From Celoporthe dispersa (Eukaryota; Ascomycota; Sordariomycetes; Diaporthales; Cryphonectriaceae): 64,000 nucleotides of DNA. The DNA is taken from assembly GCA_016584495.1 (NCBI GenBank), contig WAID01000013.1, forward strand, positions 2,232,001 through 2,296,000. The letters are read 5' to 3'. The notes beneath the pieces were generated by a model. That model was given only the letters and a program-made list of their open reading frames with translations. It made no database searches and was not told where the DNA came from. A program made the position numbers and the translations under genes. Of this stretch, positions 47,020 through 59,698 are shown piece by piece; the first letter of the stretch is position 1; each line of letters begins with the position of its first letter.

Positions 47020-48963
47020 TCGGCGAGACAATGGCAATGCAGACTTTGATGATGATAGCAGCCACCAGGTGAGCTCGCCGGCCAGTGGACATTTGGTAAT
47101 TGTCATGGTCCGGCCCTCTTAGGAGCCGAGAAAGAGAGGGATGAAATAACCTAATTATGCAAGAAGAAGGAGAAGAAGAAGAAGCGAAATTTATCGAGGC
47201 ACACTGGTAAATGCATCGACGGATTTGAGACAGGAAAGAACTCTAACAGAAATTCAAGACCAAATCGACGATGAAGGGCAAAGAGATCACGTCCGAGCTG
47301 AGAGTACAGGGAAGGTGACAGGTAGTAGGAGGGCTATAGGAGCAACACTTGTGCTCATAATTCGTAGGCAAGTACATAGGTTACGGTATGTAAAACTTGA
47401 GGCACCCCGTCCACCACCGTACCAAGATACAGTAGCCAAGAGAAGACGCACGCTCTGAGACGCAGGAGAAAAGTCTATGTCAATGCACCAACAGCATCAT
47501 CAGCATTCAGCAGTGGGGGGGAAAAGGGTCGAGAGCGAAACCCAAAGGGGGGAAAAAAAGCTCTCGGAGCCCAGACAACCCGCGCTCACAAGACGAGCGA
47601 GATTTTGGCGTGGTGATCCCCCAGAGCGTTCTGGTGGTTTTTTTTTTCTCTGGGAAAGTTTCAAAAGAAAGAGTAGTTCAGAGCCTCGTCCCAATCGCAT
47701 GGTCGCGGCTTCGTTTCGAAGAGGGGGAGGGCACAGGCGCACGACGCTTGTCTGTTTGGTGGCCCCCTCGAGCTGATTGGTCTGAGGGGACTAGAAAACA
47801 CACAAAATATGCCGTGTCAGGCTGGAAAGTTTATCGTGGCCTTTGTGTGTCTCTTCCTTCCGTGCGGACCTGTCTGAGCTTAATTCTTGAGCTGCGGGTG
47901 TGGGAGGTCTTCCTGTCGTTTGGTGCGTGACCTACGTGAGGCCTGTCGTATCCCGCCGGCAGGTCAGTACTGTCAGGCCAGGCACTTCCTTTGGGATGTC
48001 GGGAGCCGTAGGGAGGCCACTCACGGCTCTCTCACTTGTGAGATGTGTAGGCGTGGTCCTGCGAGGTGTGAGGTCAGCACTTGAGGTCAAGCTCCATGGT
48101 TCCCTGCGGTGCCTATGGCCTCCAGTCTGAGCCATCCCAGGCCTGGATGGACAGCCAAACAACAGACCGGAGGGCATCACAAGGGAGATGACCTCCAGAT
48201 GTGCAAAACGTCGCCGCTCAGAGCGGGTTTAAGAAATCCCACAGCCCTCCATCGAGTGCAGTCGAGGCAGGCCCACTGATCTTGAAGAAGAAGAAAGAAG
48301 GAAAACATAACAAAACCAGGATCAGAAAGATCTACAGCGAGAGTTCAACTCTGCGACAAGTCGCAGAGCCAAAGCCAACATCGAACCAAACCAAACCCGC
48401 TGGAGGCTGACGACAAATCAGCGATTTAGAGTTCACGCGCGGAAACATGACACCCGAGATCGCCGAGTTCGGGTGAACTGGAACGTCCATGGGGGGCTGT
48501 TTGGTTCGCCCCGGGGAGGCTGTGGGGGGGGGGGGATGATGGGTTTAATCCGAAGGGCAAGCTCTGATGAGGATTAGAAGGGGGAAATGATGCCGAAGAG
48601 AGAAAGAGAGAGAGAGAGCGAGAGGGAGGGGTGATCAAACATTATGGAGGTCATGACGAGGAGAAGGGGAAGATGACAATACACGACCTTGAGGCGGCGG
48701 GCGACGATGGAGGCCAACACACAAGAGAGCACCACCCTTCACACCAGTCTCAGCCAGTCAGCGGACCGCAGGTAATCTTGAGATTAAAACACCATTCTAC
48801 CGTACTGCACGCCATAACGCTGCCGTCAGCGATACACCATAGACAGAGAAAGCCTCTAGGAGGATCATACATATTAAAAAAAAGAAAAAAAAAAAAGAAA
48901 GAAAGAATCGAGTATCACAAAGATGAACAGATAAACGGTATGGTATCGTAAAAAAAAATCAGA

Positions 48964-51132
48964 TCATGAGGCCTTGCCGGCGACAGCAGAGGTCCCAAAC
49001 TCCGCAATAACCTCGTCCAGAAACACATCCCACTTCTTGACCCATGCGGCGTGGATGGCATCGTATTCCTCTTTGGATAGGCACGCGTGCTCCATGCTCC
49101 ACTCGATGAGCTGTTTCCAGCCATACAGCGTCATGTCCGACTTGCCGATCATGGCCTGGTAGAAGTCGTGGGACAACGTGGAGCTGTTCAGTGTTATACA
49201 CATTAGCATCGGGCAGAGCGATCAGGTCTGTTGGGCTGGTGGGCCGGGAAAGGCCGGGAGGCGATGGGTGGGTGAGGTCAGAGGTGGCGGCGTACTTGAA
49301 AAGTGTCCCGTTATCAGTGTTGATGGTACAGTGCACGTTGTTCGCGAGCAGGGGAGTACATGGCATGCCCGTTGGCCCGCGGCGTCAGCCCCAGCACCTC
49401 GTTTGATATCGGGCACAGCTCGACACAGATGTTATCCTGCTTCATCCGCTCCATGATATAGGGGTGCCTGGCGAGGGCGAACCCGTGCCCTATGCGCTTG
49501 GACTTGAGGAGCAGCGCGTCCAGGAGGTTGCCCTCCGTCTCGGAGCCTATCTCCAGCGTCTCGCCGCAGTGGAAGAGGAAGGGGATCTCGACCTTTGCCT
49601 CCCTGCAGTCATTTTGGAACTGGAGAAACTCGGGGATGAAGAAGCTGAGGGCTTGCCCTTGCCTTCCCTCACCAACCAGGTCAAATCCTGCGGGAGAGGA
49701 GGAGAGTCAGCCGGCGGTCTGTGAGGGCAGAGAGGGATCACCTGTGTTATTTTTTCTCTTTTTTTTTCTTTTCTTTTCTCTTTCTCTTTCTCTTGCACTC
49801 ACCGGCAATCCACTGCGGCCACAGCTTCTTGAACTCCAGGCACTGCCTCAGCCCGTTTGCGACCTTGTCCTTGGGATACGACCTCGGACAGCAGTAGATG
49901 ATCTTGAGGCCGCCAAAGTACGCGCCTGGCCTGCCCTTGGCATCGGACTGGAACCTCTCGTACTCCTCGATGATCATCTTCATGATCCCGACGTTGTCGA
50001 GCTTGCTCGTCCCGTCGTCCGTCCACACCTGGTTGGTGTCCATGAAATTAGGGCGGATCTCCGCGTACTGTATGTTATCCGCCACAAAATCCTCCAGGCA
50101 CCTGCGCGTGTAGGTGCGGTACGCCGTCTCGTAGTTGAAGAGACCCTTCATCATCTGCGTGCGCGCGTTGAACTCGTCCCACGCGCCCGAGACCGTCTGC
50201 AGCGTGTTGTGCGCCTCCTCCTCGCGGAAGACCAGCTTCTCCTGCAGCCACACCATGGCGTCCTTGTCCCTGCGGTGGCTGGGAAACTCCCTCAGGAAGT
50301 CCTTGAACTTTTGTGCGCCCTGGCGGTCCTTGTAGCCCGGGTCGAACAGGTTCCCCGTGCTGGACGCCTGCGCCATGATGGAGAACTGGATCCTGGCGCG
50401 CTTGTAGCTGTGGTAGTCCTGGGCGTCGAGCAGCGGCAGGTCGCTGGTGATGTACATGTGCTCCATGGTGCTGGTAATGTCCAGCAGCACGTTGGGCTGC
50501 AGGCACGAGTTGAAGTGGATGTGCAGGTGGGCGCCCTTGGGCAGCTTCCTGGCGACCCCCATGACCTTGGACCTGTCGAGCAGGGGCTGGTTGGACAGGA
50601 AATGGTCCCCGGCGAATCTCTGGTGCTGCTGCCCGTTGAAGCCCTGCCGTGCTGGCTCGGCGGCAAAGACGTTCTCGTCGTCATCCCGCCTCAGGCTCCG
50701 GAGGATCTCGTCCACCTGCACCTCCTTGGGCGAGGCCGCACCCGCGAGCTTGTGCTCGAAGCCCAGCGCCCCCTCGCGCCTCTGCAGCTCCTCGCGCTGC
50801 TTCTGGTAGTCGGCCGCCGTGACCACGCTAGCGGCAGTGCTGCTGCTGCTGCTCCTGCTGCTGCTGCTGCTCGCAGGCCCCACTCTGGCGTCGATGATCT
50901 CGTCCAGCACACCTACGGTGCTCCACTGGCGGGGGCCGACGTCGTCGGTCTTAGATCTTGTAAGCCGGCTCATCTTTCTGTGCCGGAAGTCAGTGACGGC
51001 GCCGGAAGGATGCTGGCGAGGAGGGGTCGTATTGACAGGTTTGGAAAGATGACGGAGGCGAGGCCCCTGTGCGGATCCCTTCTCGAGAGCTTCGGGCCCA
51101 TCGTCCTTTATGCTGCTGCAGGACGCTCCCAT
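48964..51132 (-). CDS. Adenosine deaminase-related protein (ADGF/CECR1-like) with N-terminal acylation motif
   Basis: This is a metal-dependent purine deaminase-fold protein of about 646 residues in three exons on the minus strand: 51132-49803, 49687-49296 and 49183-48964, with introns of 115 and 112 bases (GTGAGT and GTACGC donors). The ADA motifs are in order: KGAHLHIHF (metal His pair), PFLFHCGETL, KRIGHGFAL, CPISNEVLGLTPR and CTINTDNGTLF. The last keeps the metal Asp, but the following Asp of ADA (DD) is Asn. A frame break at 49351-49354 (four G on the plus strand, three expected) restores GHAMYS-LLANNVHC and closes the model. The start chosen is MGASCSSIKDD, a strong N-myristoylation context with a neighbouring Cys. 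The frame stays open further upstream to 51492 without family-like sequence. No signal peptide is seen, unlike secreted animal ADGFs, so cytosolic membrane attachment is inferred. Confidence 0.88.
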
Positions 51133-54100
51133 GAAGGCTAGGCTGGGATGCGGAAAAGGTGAGTCAGGGCTGTGGGTGGTCTCTTGCTGCGCGGGCGGGC
51201 GGAGGCCAGAGTAGCGACGAGGATAGACAATCGGACGGCCTGTTTCTTTTTTTGAGGAGTGGGCCGTCCTAACGGGCCGCCTGCTGCTGAGGATCTGCTC
51301 TGCCAGAAGAAGTGCGCGACGCAGGCCTGCGATGCTGGGAAAGCGGGCCTCCAGGCTATCAAGCAAGGTCCTTCCTTGGCCGCGCGTGGTGCTCTCGACG
51401 ATGAAGCCGGACTGCCGGGGTCTTGGACAGGAGCCCGTCTTCACGATGGAATGTATCCTCAGGACTGACTGCTCACTCCGTACGCGGATCACGCCTGAGA
51501 TGGATGATCTAGCGGCGGGGGGGGGACGCGGGTGGCTCAGTCAGAGCGCAAGCACGATCTAAGTGGTGGAGTGTATGTTGGTAGTAGTAATCAGACGAGG
51601 AGATGAGGTCCCCGGGAGAAGAGGTGGTGGGCTGTGCAGACAAGTAGTAACTTAACTAAGTATGATGGGAACTGAAAGCATGGAGGATTGACTCCATGCG
51701 ATAGGGTTCCCCGTTGCGTGGGGTGGGGTGTCATCCAAAAGTCCAGGTACGATGCGCCTGTTACCTTAGCACTATAGCGACCACAGTACAGGGCCACAGG
51801 GCAGGGCCACAGGGTATGGGGGCAGGGGGCCTAGTGGCCTATGGGGGCTCAGTGGCCTATGGGGGCCCTGTCTTGTGCCTGTGCCTGGCAGCCGCCTCCC
51901 CCCCCCCCCCTAAGAGTTCTGTCTCCACACCAACAACCTCTCTCCTCACTCTTTCTCGTTAGTGTATAGTACGTACGCCCGCCTCTTGGGATCCTTTCCC
52001 AGCCATGCATGCCACCCGCAGCATGTTTCGACTCTTATGATTGAGCACGTGCTCAGGCTGCCTCAATGATCTCATGACATACCGGGACCTTCTGTGCAGC
52101 AGGGCAGTAAGGAGCTGGGTCGGGTCGAGGCCATCAACAACACGGCACCCCGCGCAGCCCCCCCCCTCCCCCAATCACACCTCCATTCACAAAGTACGCA
52201 CGCCGTCAGTGGAGGCCCACGACCTTGAAGGAAAAGGGCTCATCTGTCCAACAAAGCGCCACGCCCAGATCCGAGAGGAACCATTCAAAGGAACTCGGGG
52301 CCCACCGACCGCTGGCGCCGACCTGTTGGCTGGCCTCAGGATTCTGTTCCCCGGAACCGCCTAGATCTCTGCTGATCATAACGAGAATCGATTCTAGGTA
52401 TGAATGCTCGCTCACCGCCCCCCCCCCCCAAGTAATGAGTGACCATTCAGTCAGTCAATGGGCGTTGAACATCTAATCGGCCTCTCCGTCCATGTACGCT
52501 CTTCCTTGGCGTCGGCCGCTCAACGGGGCCCAAGGACACAATAGTTCTTCTTGTTTCGGTACTGTGATCTATCAGCAGGACACCGGATCACCGGGGATTT
52601 CTTTCTTTACTTACCAAGGTGGATCATCACCCTGTTGCAGTCGCTTATGGGCATGCATGTGTGGATCGTACTTTACATATCACCATGCATACTGCAGGGC
52701 CCCTTCAAGATCGCATACGTCGGCCCCCCGGGGCTGATCGTACTTAGTATGGCAACTACCCCGTCCTTTTTATACCTACAGCTTGCCAGCCAGCGCTTAT
52801 AAGCATAGCTTCTGCCCGGCATGGTCCGTTCAATGTCACCGTGACCTTTCTCCACAGATTCACATTCCTCAACTTTTCAACGCCGTCACAGCATGATCTG
52901 AGCTTTCTTCTTCTTCTTTCTAAAAATGGTAAATTCTACATCTGTCGTCAGGCTGGCTCCATAGAATACAAACGCCGTTGGGACGCTGTAAAGATCCCAG
53001 CCACAGTCACAGTCGTAACATTGAAGGGAGAAATAAGCGCTCGCATAGAGACACCCGATAGAGAACGTCCTCGACCAGGCTTCTCGTTCAACTTTTCTTG
53101 GCTCCCTACTGCCTCTCCTGCGGACACCGTCGGCACACCCGCCAGCTTGATTGTGGCTGCGCCGTCCCCGCTCGTCCATCACGGCGTGAGCAGGTGTTGA
53201 CTCCAGCCAGGCTTGTTTTTTTTTTTTTTTTTTTTTTAAAATCTGCTTCTTGTAGAAAATGATGGAAGAAGAGAGACCTCCTCTCTTGTGTTGAGGCCCT
53301 CGGTCATCGCTGGAAGAGACCAAGGAGGGCTTGGGCAATCCCCCAGACATCCAGAGGTTTATAGATCCTATGAATTCCAGCTTGAGGGCCAGCAGCAGGT
53401 TCATCCGGTGTTCCTCTGGCAATCAATAGCCAGTGTCTTCTACTACAGGCGGGCTCAGATACCTGAGCCCTCTGGTTCGGATGATGTAGAGCCTGGGTCG
53501 AAAAGGCTGAAGGCGTGTCCTGAAGATAAAATAGTAATTCAGCCATCTGAAATTCAAGATGAAGGGAAAGCGGATCGATCGTGATTATATAATACCTGGG
53601 ACACAGCCGCACAAAAGGTGACATGATCGGCATGAATGGGATTGAGGCAGTCAATTTTAGCAACATTGAGATCAGCCACACAAGATTATACACAGAACTT
53701 GATCCACGGAGTAATCTCATGAGCTATAATACCACACCCTCGCTAGAGAACAAAAGCTCTTGAACAGTCTCGTCCACAGCGACAGGCAGATGTTGAGGTA
53801 TCATTATCTCGACACTGCTCAGACCAAGCCCTCCTGGAGGAGCTCAGGGCTGGAGAGCCCAGGTGATCCAACTCAGAGTAGGACCCTCGAGTAGTCATGA
53901 AGACTCTGTTTTTTTCTATCGGCGAATTAGAATGATAGACAACACACCTATACCTATTTGATCATCCAAGTATATTGTGTCACTAATAACATAGACTGAC
54001 TCTCTCTACCCAACAATCCCTACAGAATCCTTGAAAGGACTGCTAAGCACCATCACTAAAGAATAAGGGGAGGAACGAGCATACGGGACCCAAAGGGTAC

Positions 54101-55014
54101 ATGACTTCTCTCCTCTTTCCCTAGTGAAAAGCACAAAGTCCCTTCATTGTCTCAAGGACACCACCATGGCACCTAACAACATCCTCTGAGATACACGACC
54201 ATGGTCCTCAGGCACGAACTAAAAATACTAAGCCCCAAGACACAAAGCCTATGTTGATAAAGACCACAGCAACAAGCTCGTACAGCCTAAAACTCAGCCC
54301 AGGCAGGGCAGAAAAGATCCGAATATAATGGACCGAAAAGACAAGATTTCTCTGCAACCCCCTCAACCCCCCTTCTTGCAGACTCAGCGCTTGCTATATG
54401 CCCTGCGGGCGCACAAAGACCAGGACACAGAACTAAACCCTCGATGCCCCGCATGTCTTGTTCAGAATAGCCCAGAGTCCCGACGACCGCGAAGGGCAGG
54501 CACTATACCGTAGGACCCGGTATACGACTTGACGACGTAACCAGTGTGAGATACAAGGAAATGTATGCACATGGGGTAGGCTATGGGGGCAAATCACCGC
54601 CAGGTCAACTTGAGGATAGGCGAGGCGCGGGTTGGGCTTTGAGTAACTGGCCCTGACCTGCTAGGTAAAAGATATCACTGCCGGCTGGGCAGTATTTGCA
54701 TACTCACAACAGAAATTTGCTCGAATTTTCAGCCCGTGTGGAAGGGGGGTCAACTACAAGAGGTATATTGTGAATTCAATGTTGCCCTTTTGCTCTTTTT
54801 TTTAGACGATTGGTCAATCGATTACCAGAATCCTTCGAATCGATTATCTATCCACGCACACGCAGGAGACAGGGGTGGAGACACGCAATAGTGACAGGTT
54901 GAGAATGTAAAGTACCACAAACGACGTACAATGATGTTGATTAGGGACTCCTCACCAGGGGTCCTGGATCATTGCGCGCTCGGGTAGCAGCACCGCGCCG
55001 CATCAGACGATAAT
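51133..55014. other. Intergenic region, 3.9 kb, partly AT-rich
   Basis: It contains the ADGF promoter on the left and the beta-tubulin 3' flank on the right. From about 52.5 to 54.9 kb the DNA is distinctly less GC-rich and has few open frames. A T22 tract at 53216-53237 borders a 500-base segment that could be a retroposed fragment (see findings). A 119-codon open frame at 52841-53200 is not recognisable. Confidence 0.5.
53216..53237. repeat. T22 homopolymer (A22 on the minus strand)
   Basis: Twenty-two T followed by AAAATCTGC on the plus strand; read on the minus strand it is a poly(A) run. Confidence 0.85.
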
Positions 55015-57092
55015 TCAAGCCTCCTCCTCCTCCTCGATGGGCATCTCCCCCTCCTCGTATTCCTCCTCGTCAATACCAGCATCCTGGTACTGCTGGTACT
55101 CCGAGACGAGATCGTTCATGTTGGACTCAGCCTCAGTGAACTCCATCTCGTCCATACCCTCACCAGTGTACCAATGCAAGAAAGCCTTGCGACGGAACAT
55201 GGCGGTGAACTGCTCGCCAACACGCTTGAAGAGCTCCTGGATGGCGGTGGAGTTGCCGACAAAGGTGGAGGACATCTTGAGGCCCTTGGGGGGGATCGAG
55301 CAGAGGGCGGTCTGGACATTGTTGGGGATCCACTCGACGAAGTACGATGAGTTCTTGCTCTGGACGTTGCGCATCTGGTCCTCGACCTCCTTCATAGAGA
55401 CCTTGCCACGGCTGATTTGGGGGGGGGGGGTTTGGTTAGCACACAAGCCCGAGACCTCGGAGATCCGTGAGGAGGTGGACTTACAAGATGGCAGAGCATG
55501 TCAGGTAGCGACCGTTGCGGAAGTCAGAGGCAGCCATCATGTTCTTGGGGTCGAACATCTGCTGGGTCAACTCGGGAACGGTGAGGGCGCGGAAGGAGTG
55601 GGCGCCGCGGCTGGTCAGGGGGGCGAAGCCGACCATGAAGAAGTGAAGACGGGGGAAGGGGACCATGTTGACAGCCAGCTTGCGCAGGTCAGAGTTCAGC
55701 TGGCCGGGGAAGCGCAGGGAGACGGTGACGCCGGACATAACGGCCGACACGAGGTAGTTGAGATCGCCGTAGGAGGGGTTGGACAGCTTGAGGGTGCGCA
55801 TGCAGATGTCGTACAGGGCCTCGTTGTCGATGCAGAAGGTCTCGTCCGAGTTCTCGACGAGCTGGTGGACGGAGAGCGTGGCGTTGTAGGGCTCGACGAC
55901 GGTGTCGGAGACCTTGGGGAGGGCACGACGGAGAAGGTGGCCATCATGCGGTCGGGGAACTCCTCGCGGATCTTGGAGATGAGCAGAGTTCCCATACCAG
56001 CACCAGTGCCGCCACCCAGGGAGTGGGTGATCTGGAAGCCCTGGAGGCAGTCGCAGCCCTCGGCCTCACGACGGACGACGTCCAGGACCTGGTCGACCAG
56101 CTCAGCACCCTCGGTGTAGTGACCCTTGGCCCAGTTGTTGCCGGCACCGGACTGGCCAAAGACGAAGTTGTCGGGACGGAACAGCTGACCAAAGGGGCCG
56201 GCGCGGACGGCATCCATGGTACCGGGCTCGAGATCGACGAGGACGGCGCGGGGACATACTTGTTGCCGGAGGCCTGGACGAGAAGCGCGTCAGAAGGGGG
56301 AGGCCCGGTCATGCTAGAGGTCGAGATTTGGGGGGGGGGGAAACAGGCAAGATGGTGCCCGAGCCTGGTCGCCCGATAAGACATACCTCGTTGAAGTAGA
56401 CGTTCATGCGCTCGAGCTGGAGCTCGGAGGTGCCGTTGTAGCTGTGCGGTGGTCAGCAGGAAAGCCAGGGGCGCGTCTGTCCCGGCCTGAGCAGCCGTGT
56501 AGGGTACTGTACATACACGCCATTGCTGTCGAGGCCGTGCTCGCCGGAGATGGTTTGCCTGCGGGTCGAGGTCAGCATCGAAGTCTGCTGCACGAGGTCG
56601 ACATCTTGTCGTATCGTGTCGAAAATACGCACCAGAAGGCGGCACCGATTTGGTTACCCTGGGTAACGTGTCAGCCTGGTTGTTTTTTTTCTTTTTTCTT
56701 TTCTTTCTTTCCCACCCCTCCTAGGCAGCAGGATAGCAGCGGCACGGCGAGCAGGCTGCCGTGTTGACGAGGGGGCACGACTTACGCATTGGCCGGTCTG
56801 GAGGTGAACCTATAGACAGAGAAAAGCACCACGTTAGTCATCTAGACGCGTCCTTCTGATATTGTATCCGGGTCTGGATATGAGGTTATCGAGGCCCAGA
56901 GGTGAGGCAGGTCGCGATAGCGGGTCGAGACTCAGGGGCAGGGCCGGGCGATGCGGAAGAAAAAGGTGAGAGGAGGTGAGCATAGCGGCCCAGCACCAGC
57001 GGACGCGTCTCAGGTCCGTTGGGGGGGGGGGGCAGGATTTTTGGGGGTGGGAGAGGGCCGACGAGGAGGGTCAAACTTACAATCTCACGCAT
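55015..57092 (-). CDS. tub2: Beta-tubulin
   Basis: This is the microtubule beta subunit, 448 residues, in seven exons on the minus strand: 57092-57081, 56809-56786, 56658-56633, 56558-56517, 56441-56387, 56273-55485 and 55411-55015. It starts MREI in a 12-base exon, then VHLQTGQC, GNQIGAAFW and QTISGEHGLDSNGV, as in other filamentous ascomycetes. The GTP-binding loop reads GGGTGAGMGT. The acidic tail is DAGIDEEEYEEGEMPIEEEE. Residues linked to benzimidazole resistance are wild type: His6, Tyr50, Phe167, Glu198 and Phe200. Two single-base losses break the large exon: four C instead of five in VPRAVLVD (56250-56253) and in VVPSPKVSD (55916-55919). With both restored, the model closes in frame. 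The gene is normally essential, so these are almost surely errors. The introns of 60-300 bases carry T, C and GT tracts. Confidence 0.97.
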
Positions 57093-57184
57093 CTTGACGA
57101 TGGTCTGGTGTCGAGGGGAGAGGAATGAAGAGGCAAGGCGATATCAGAGAGGCAGGACGCGAGACGACAGCAAGGTTGCTGGTA

Positions 57185-57208
57185 TGTGTGTGTGTGTGTG
57201 TGTGTGTG
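57185..57208. repeat. (GT)12 microsatellite upstream of beta-tubulin
   Basis: Uninterrupted GT run about 95 bases before the beta-tubulin start codon. Confidence 0.88.
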
Positions 57209-58602
57209 GTTTGGGTTGGGTTGGGATGGCGGAGTTTGGGATCGAGGGCGAGAGACAAGGAGCTGCAGCCAGAGGGGGACAAGCGTGAAAGGGATGTTTT
57301 GGTTGTGGTCGCCCAGCCAAAAGCAGCGCTACTACCACTACCACAGTACTACCACCGCTACAGTGGTGACCGGTTAGTGAGGGCGCGAGAGGGGGAGAAA
57401 TCAGGGTGCTGCCTGTGTTGGGTTTGGGGCCCAGGTCGCTGCGCGGGCTCTGGTTTGTTGATTTTTGATTTGGGGGAAAGGGCCGTGCAGCTGCAGCCAA
57501 TCAGCCAGCTGCTTCTGCCCTCTGCCTTGGCTGGTGGTGAGGAAAAGCGGGTAGCTCTGCCTCAACCCCCCCCCTCGAGATTAGAGCCCGCCTGCTGTGC
57601 TTGCCCTCACCGCTCACTATCAGCGCCCCCGCCTCAGCACCGTGCCACGCTAGCTAGCGGGCAGCCGCGAAAGCAGGGGGAGGGCTGCTGTCTCTCTGCC
57701 CCGCCCCGCGTGTCCGCCGAGAGGACAGAATAGGCTAAACCCAAACCAGCTTATTGGCTGGCCCCAGTGCTCTGTGGCAGAGAAGAGAAATGAACACAAT
57801 GAGATGTCATACCATGTGAGCGGAAAAAGAAACAAGAAAGAGAAGAAGGGCAATCTCATGAACCTTCAGGCGCCCGTTCCTCTTCACCTCGTCTTCTGTC
57901 CTGGCGAGAACACACTCTTATCCGACCCACGAGCCCTTCAGGAAGTTAGACCTTCTAGGTGAAGCCCTCGAGGTGAAGCCCATGGGTGCCGACGGCTTGC
58001 ATCTGCACTCCCTTCCCCAACCCGACCTTTGACAGGTGGTGGCTTCAAGACTCGATACTGTGTGCGCCAGATCCCAAGACCAACTGCCAGGCCTGAAGAA
58101 CTCGCACCACCTCGTCCCAGCTCGACCAACCCACAGTCCTCAAGATTACTTTTATGCAACGGGCACAACGAGCCAGCCCAGCCCACATTGACATGGAGCA
58201 CCCGCTGATCCCGGATGCCACCGAGGAGTTCCCGTTCGCCATAGTCCCCCTCCTTGCTTCCTACAACGCTTACTCCCACTCACCACCAAATCATGTCGTG
58301 CCACGGGAGAAGCGCCAGTATCGCGCCCCCCCCCCTCCCTCTCCTCCCCGAGGCTCTCGCGCTTGTCACAGAGAAGATAGCAAGTATAGATACACACACA
58401 TACATGATAATACGCACACACACCCACACCCCCCTTCCTCAAGCACAACGCCAAAGGCTGGCGCCAAAGTCCAACCGCGCCCCTGACACTGGCGCGCGGC
58501 AACCCACCGCCGCACAGCACCGGCCCTGCCGCCATGGAGCGCGACATGACCGACGAAAGGCTGGCGCCTCTACCAGCGGCCATCCTGCCGCCGTCATCTT
58601 TG

Positions 58603-58626
58603 GACACACACACACACACACACACA
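58603..58626. repeat. (CA)12 microsatellite
   Basis: Uninterrupted CA/AC run on the plus strand. Confidence 0.88.
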
Positions 58627-59698
58627 TCCATCTTCTTCTTTTGTCTTGTCTGCCCCTGCATCATCTCGTTGCGGCTGTCGACGGCAGCCGCTTGTTTGTG
58701 AATCCTCGAGATCTGGTGAGACAAGAAAGACTACGCCACGGGCTACCCTTTTTGGGGGGTTGTTTTTTATTCTTATTCTTATTTTTGAAAAAGGAAAAAA
58801 AAACAAAAAAACACATGTCTACTATGGAGTAGTCGAAATAGACGTCTTATCGCTACTAGTTGAGCATGTCACGTTGAAGAGGGCGCTAGAGGAACGAGAC
58901 TTGTAGTCAGAAGTCTATTCCTCGCGTGCGTGCGTGCGCATCACGGCGGAGCGGGTCAGGGGAGGCCGTCAAGAACACCCTTTCCCGCCCTGTACAGACT
59001 ATAAGGACTACCAGCACTGATTGATGAGAACAAGATTCCATACAAAAGCCATGTGAGCTCCGTAATGCATACACTGGTCAGATGCTGCTTGCTTGCTTGC
59101 TTTGCCCTCCCCATTCCTGGGTCCCTCGCGGCCGAAACTGGCCAGTATCCTAAGAGACCAGTCCGTCCATCCCAGTGTCCGATTCCCTCGCGGGCTTGCT
59201 ATCCGTGCGTGTTTCTGCCGGCTTTCAGTCCATCCCTTGTGGTGTCAACCTGGTATATTTAAGAAAACCCCCACCCCCCTCCACCTCTGGACAAGTAGAA
59301 AATGTGCGTTGCCCTCCGACCTGCTGGTATCACCATGCCTATTCTGGCCCGCCAGGCGCGGGACCAGGCAGATCTTCTGCCGCGGTGCCAGAGAAGAGCT
59401 CCATGTTCCATAGCCCAGGCCGTCACGCCCTTTTTTTTTTTTTTTGTTTCCCTTTGTCTTGTTTTTTCTTTCTTTTTCTCCCTCTCGCAATTCCTGTTGT
59501 GCTATGCAAATGAACCGTGGATGAGAAAGCACCAGGAAAATCAACCGATTTAGCTTTTAAGTATTCGTACATATACATAGTTGTGTGGTGGTCGACGTCG
59601 TTGCTGGCGTGAACGACGAAGGGCCCATCCGTTCCACCGGCTGGCGGATAATCAAACATTATTGTGGTATGAAATGTGTGTTGAGTGCCGGCGGCCTC

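Larger units (their letters stand above)
46832..48963. other. Intergenic region between GTPase promoter and ADGF 3' end
   Basis: It holds the GTPase promoter (triplet repeat and TATA element) and, at 48.8-48.96 kb, an A-rich stretch flanking the ADGF 3' end. No gene is supported. Confidence 0.5.
57093..59698. other. Intergenic region between beta-tubulin promoter and the right-hand gene
   Basis: The left part is the beta-tubulin promoter with a GT repeat. The rest contains CA repeats, T runs and no supportable gene. The last exon at the right may splice onward from a GTGAGC donor at its stop codon, but I see no convincing continuation. Confidence 0.5.

Noticed and set aside
49492..51141. A 549-codon open frame on the plus strand opposite the ADGF-like gene
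   Set aside because: It mirrors the minus-strand ADGF exons, which carry all the family motifs. Its peptide is Leu/Val/Arg-rich without domain signatures. It is an antisense shadow in GC-rich coding DNA.
52841..53200. A 119-codon plus-strand frame with moderately protein-like composition
   Set aside because: I recognise no family, it lacks promoter or splice support, and it lies in an AT-richer stretch with possible relics. It could be revisited with RNA data.
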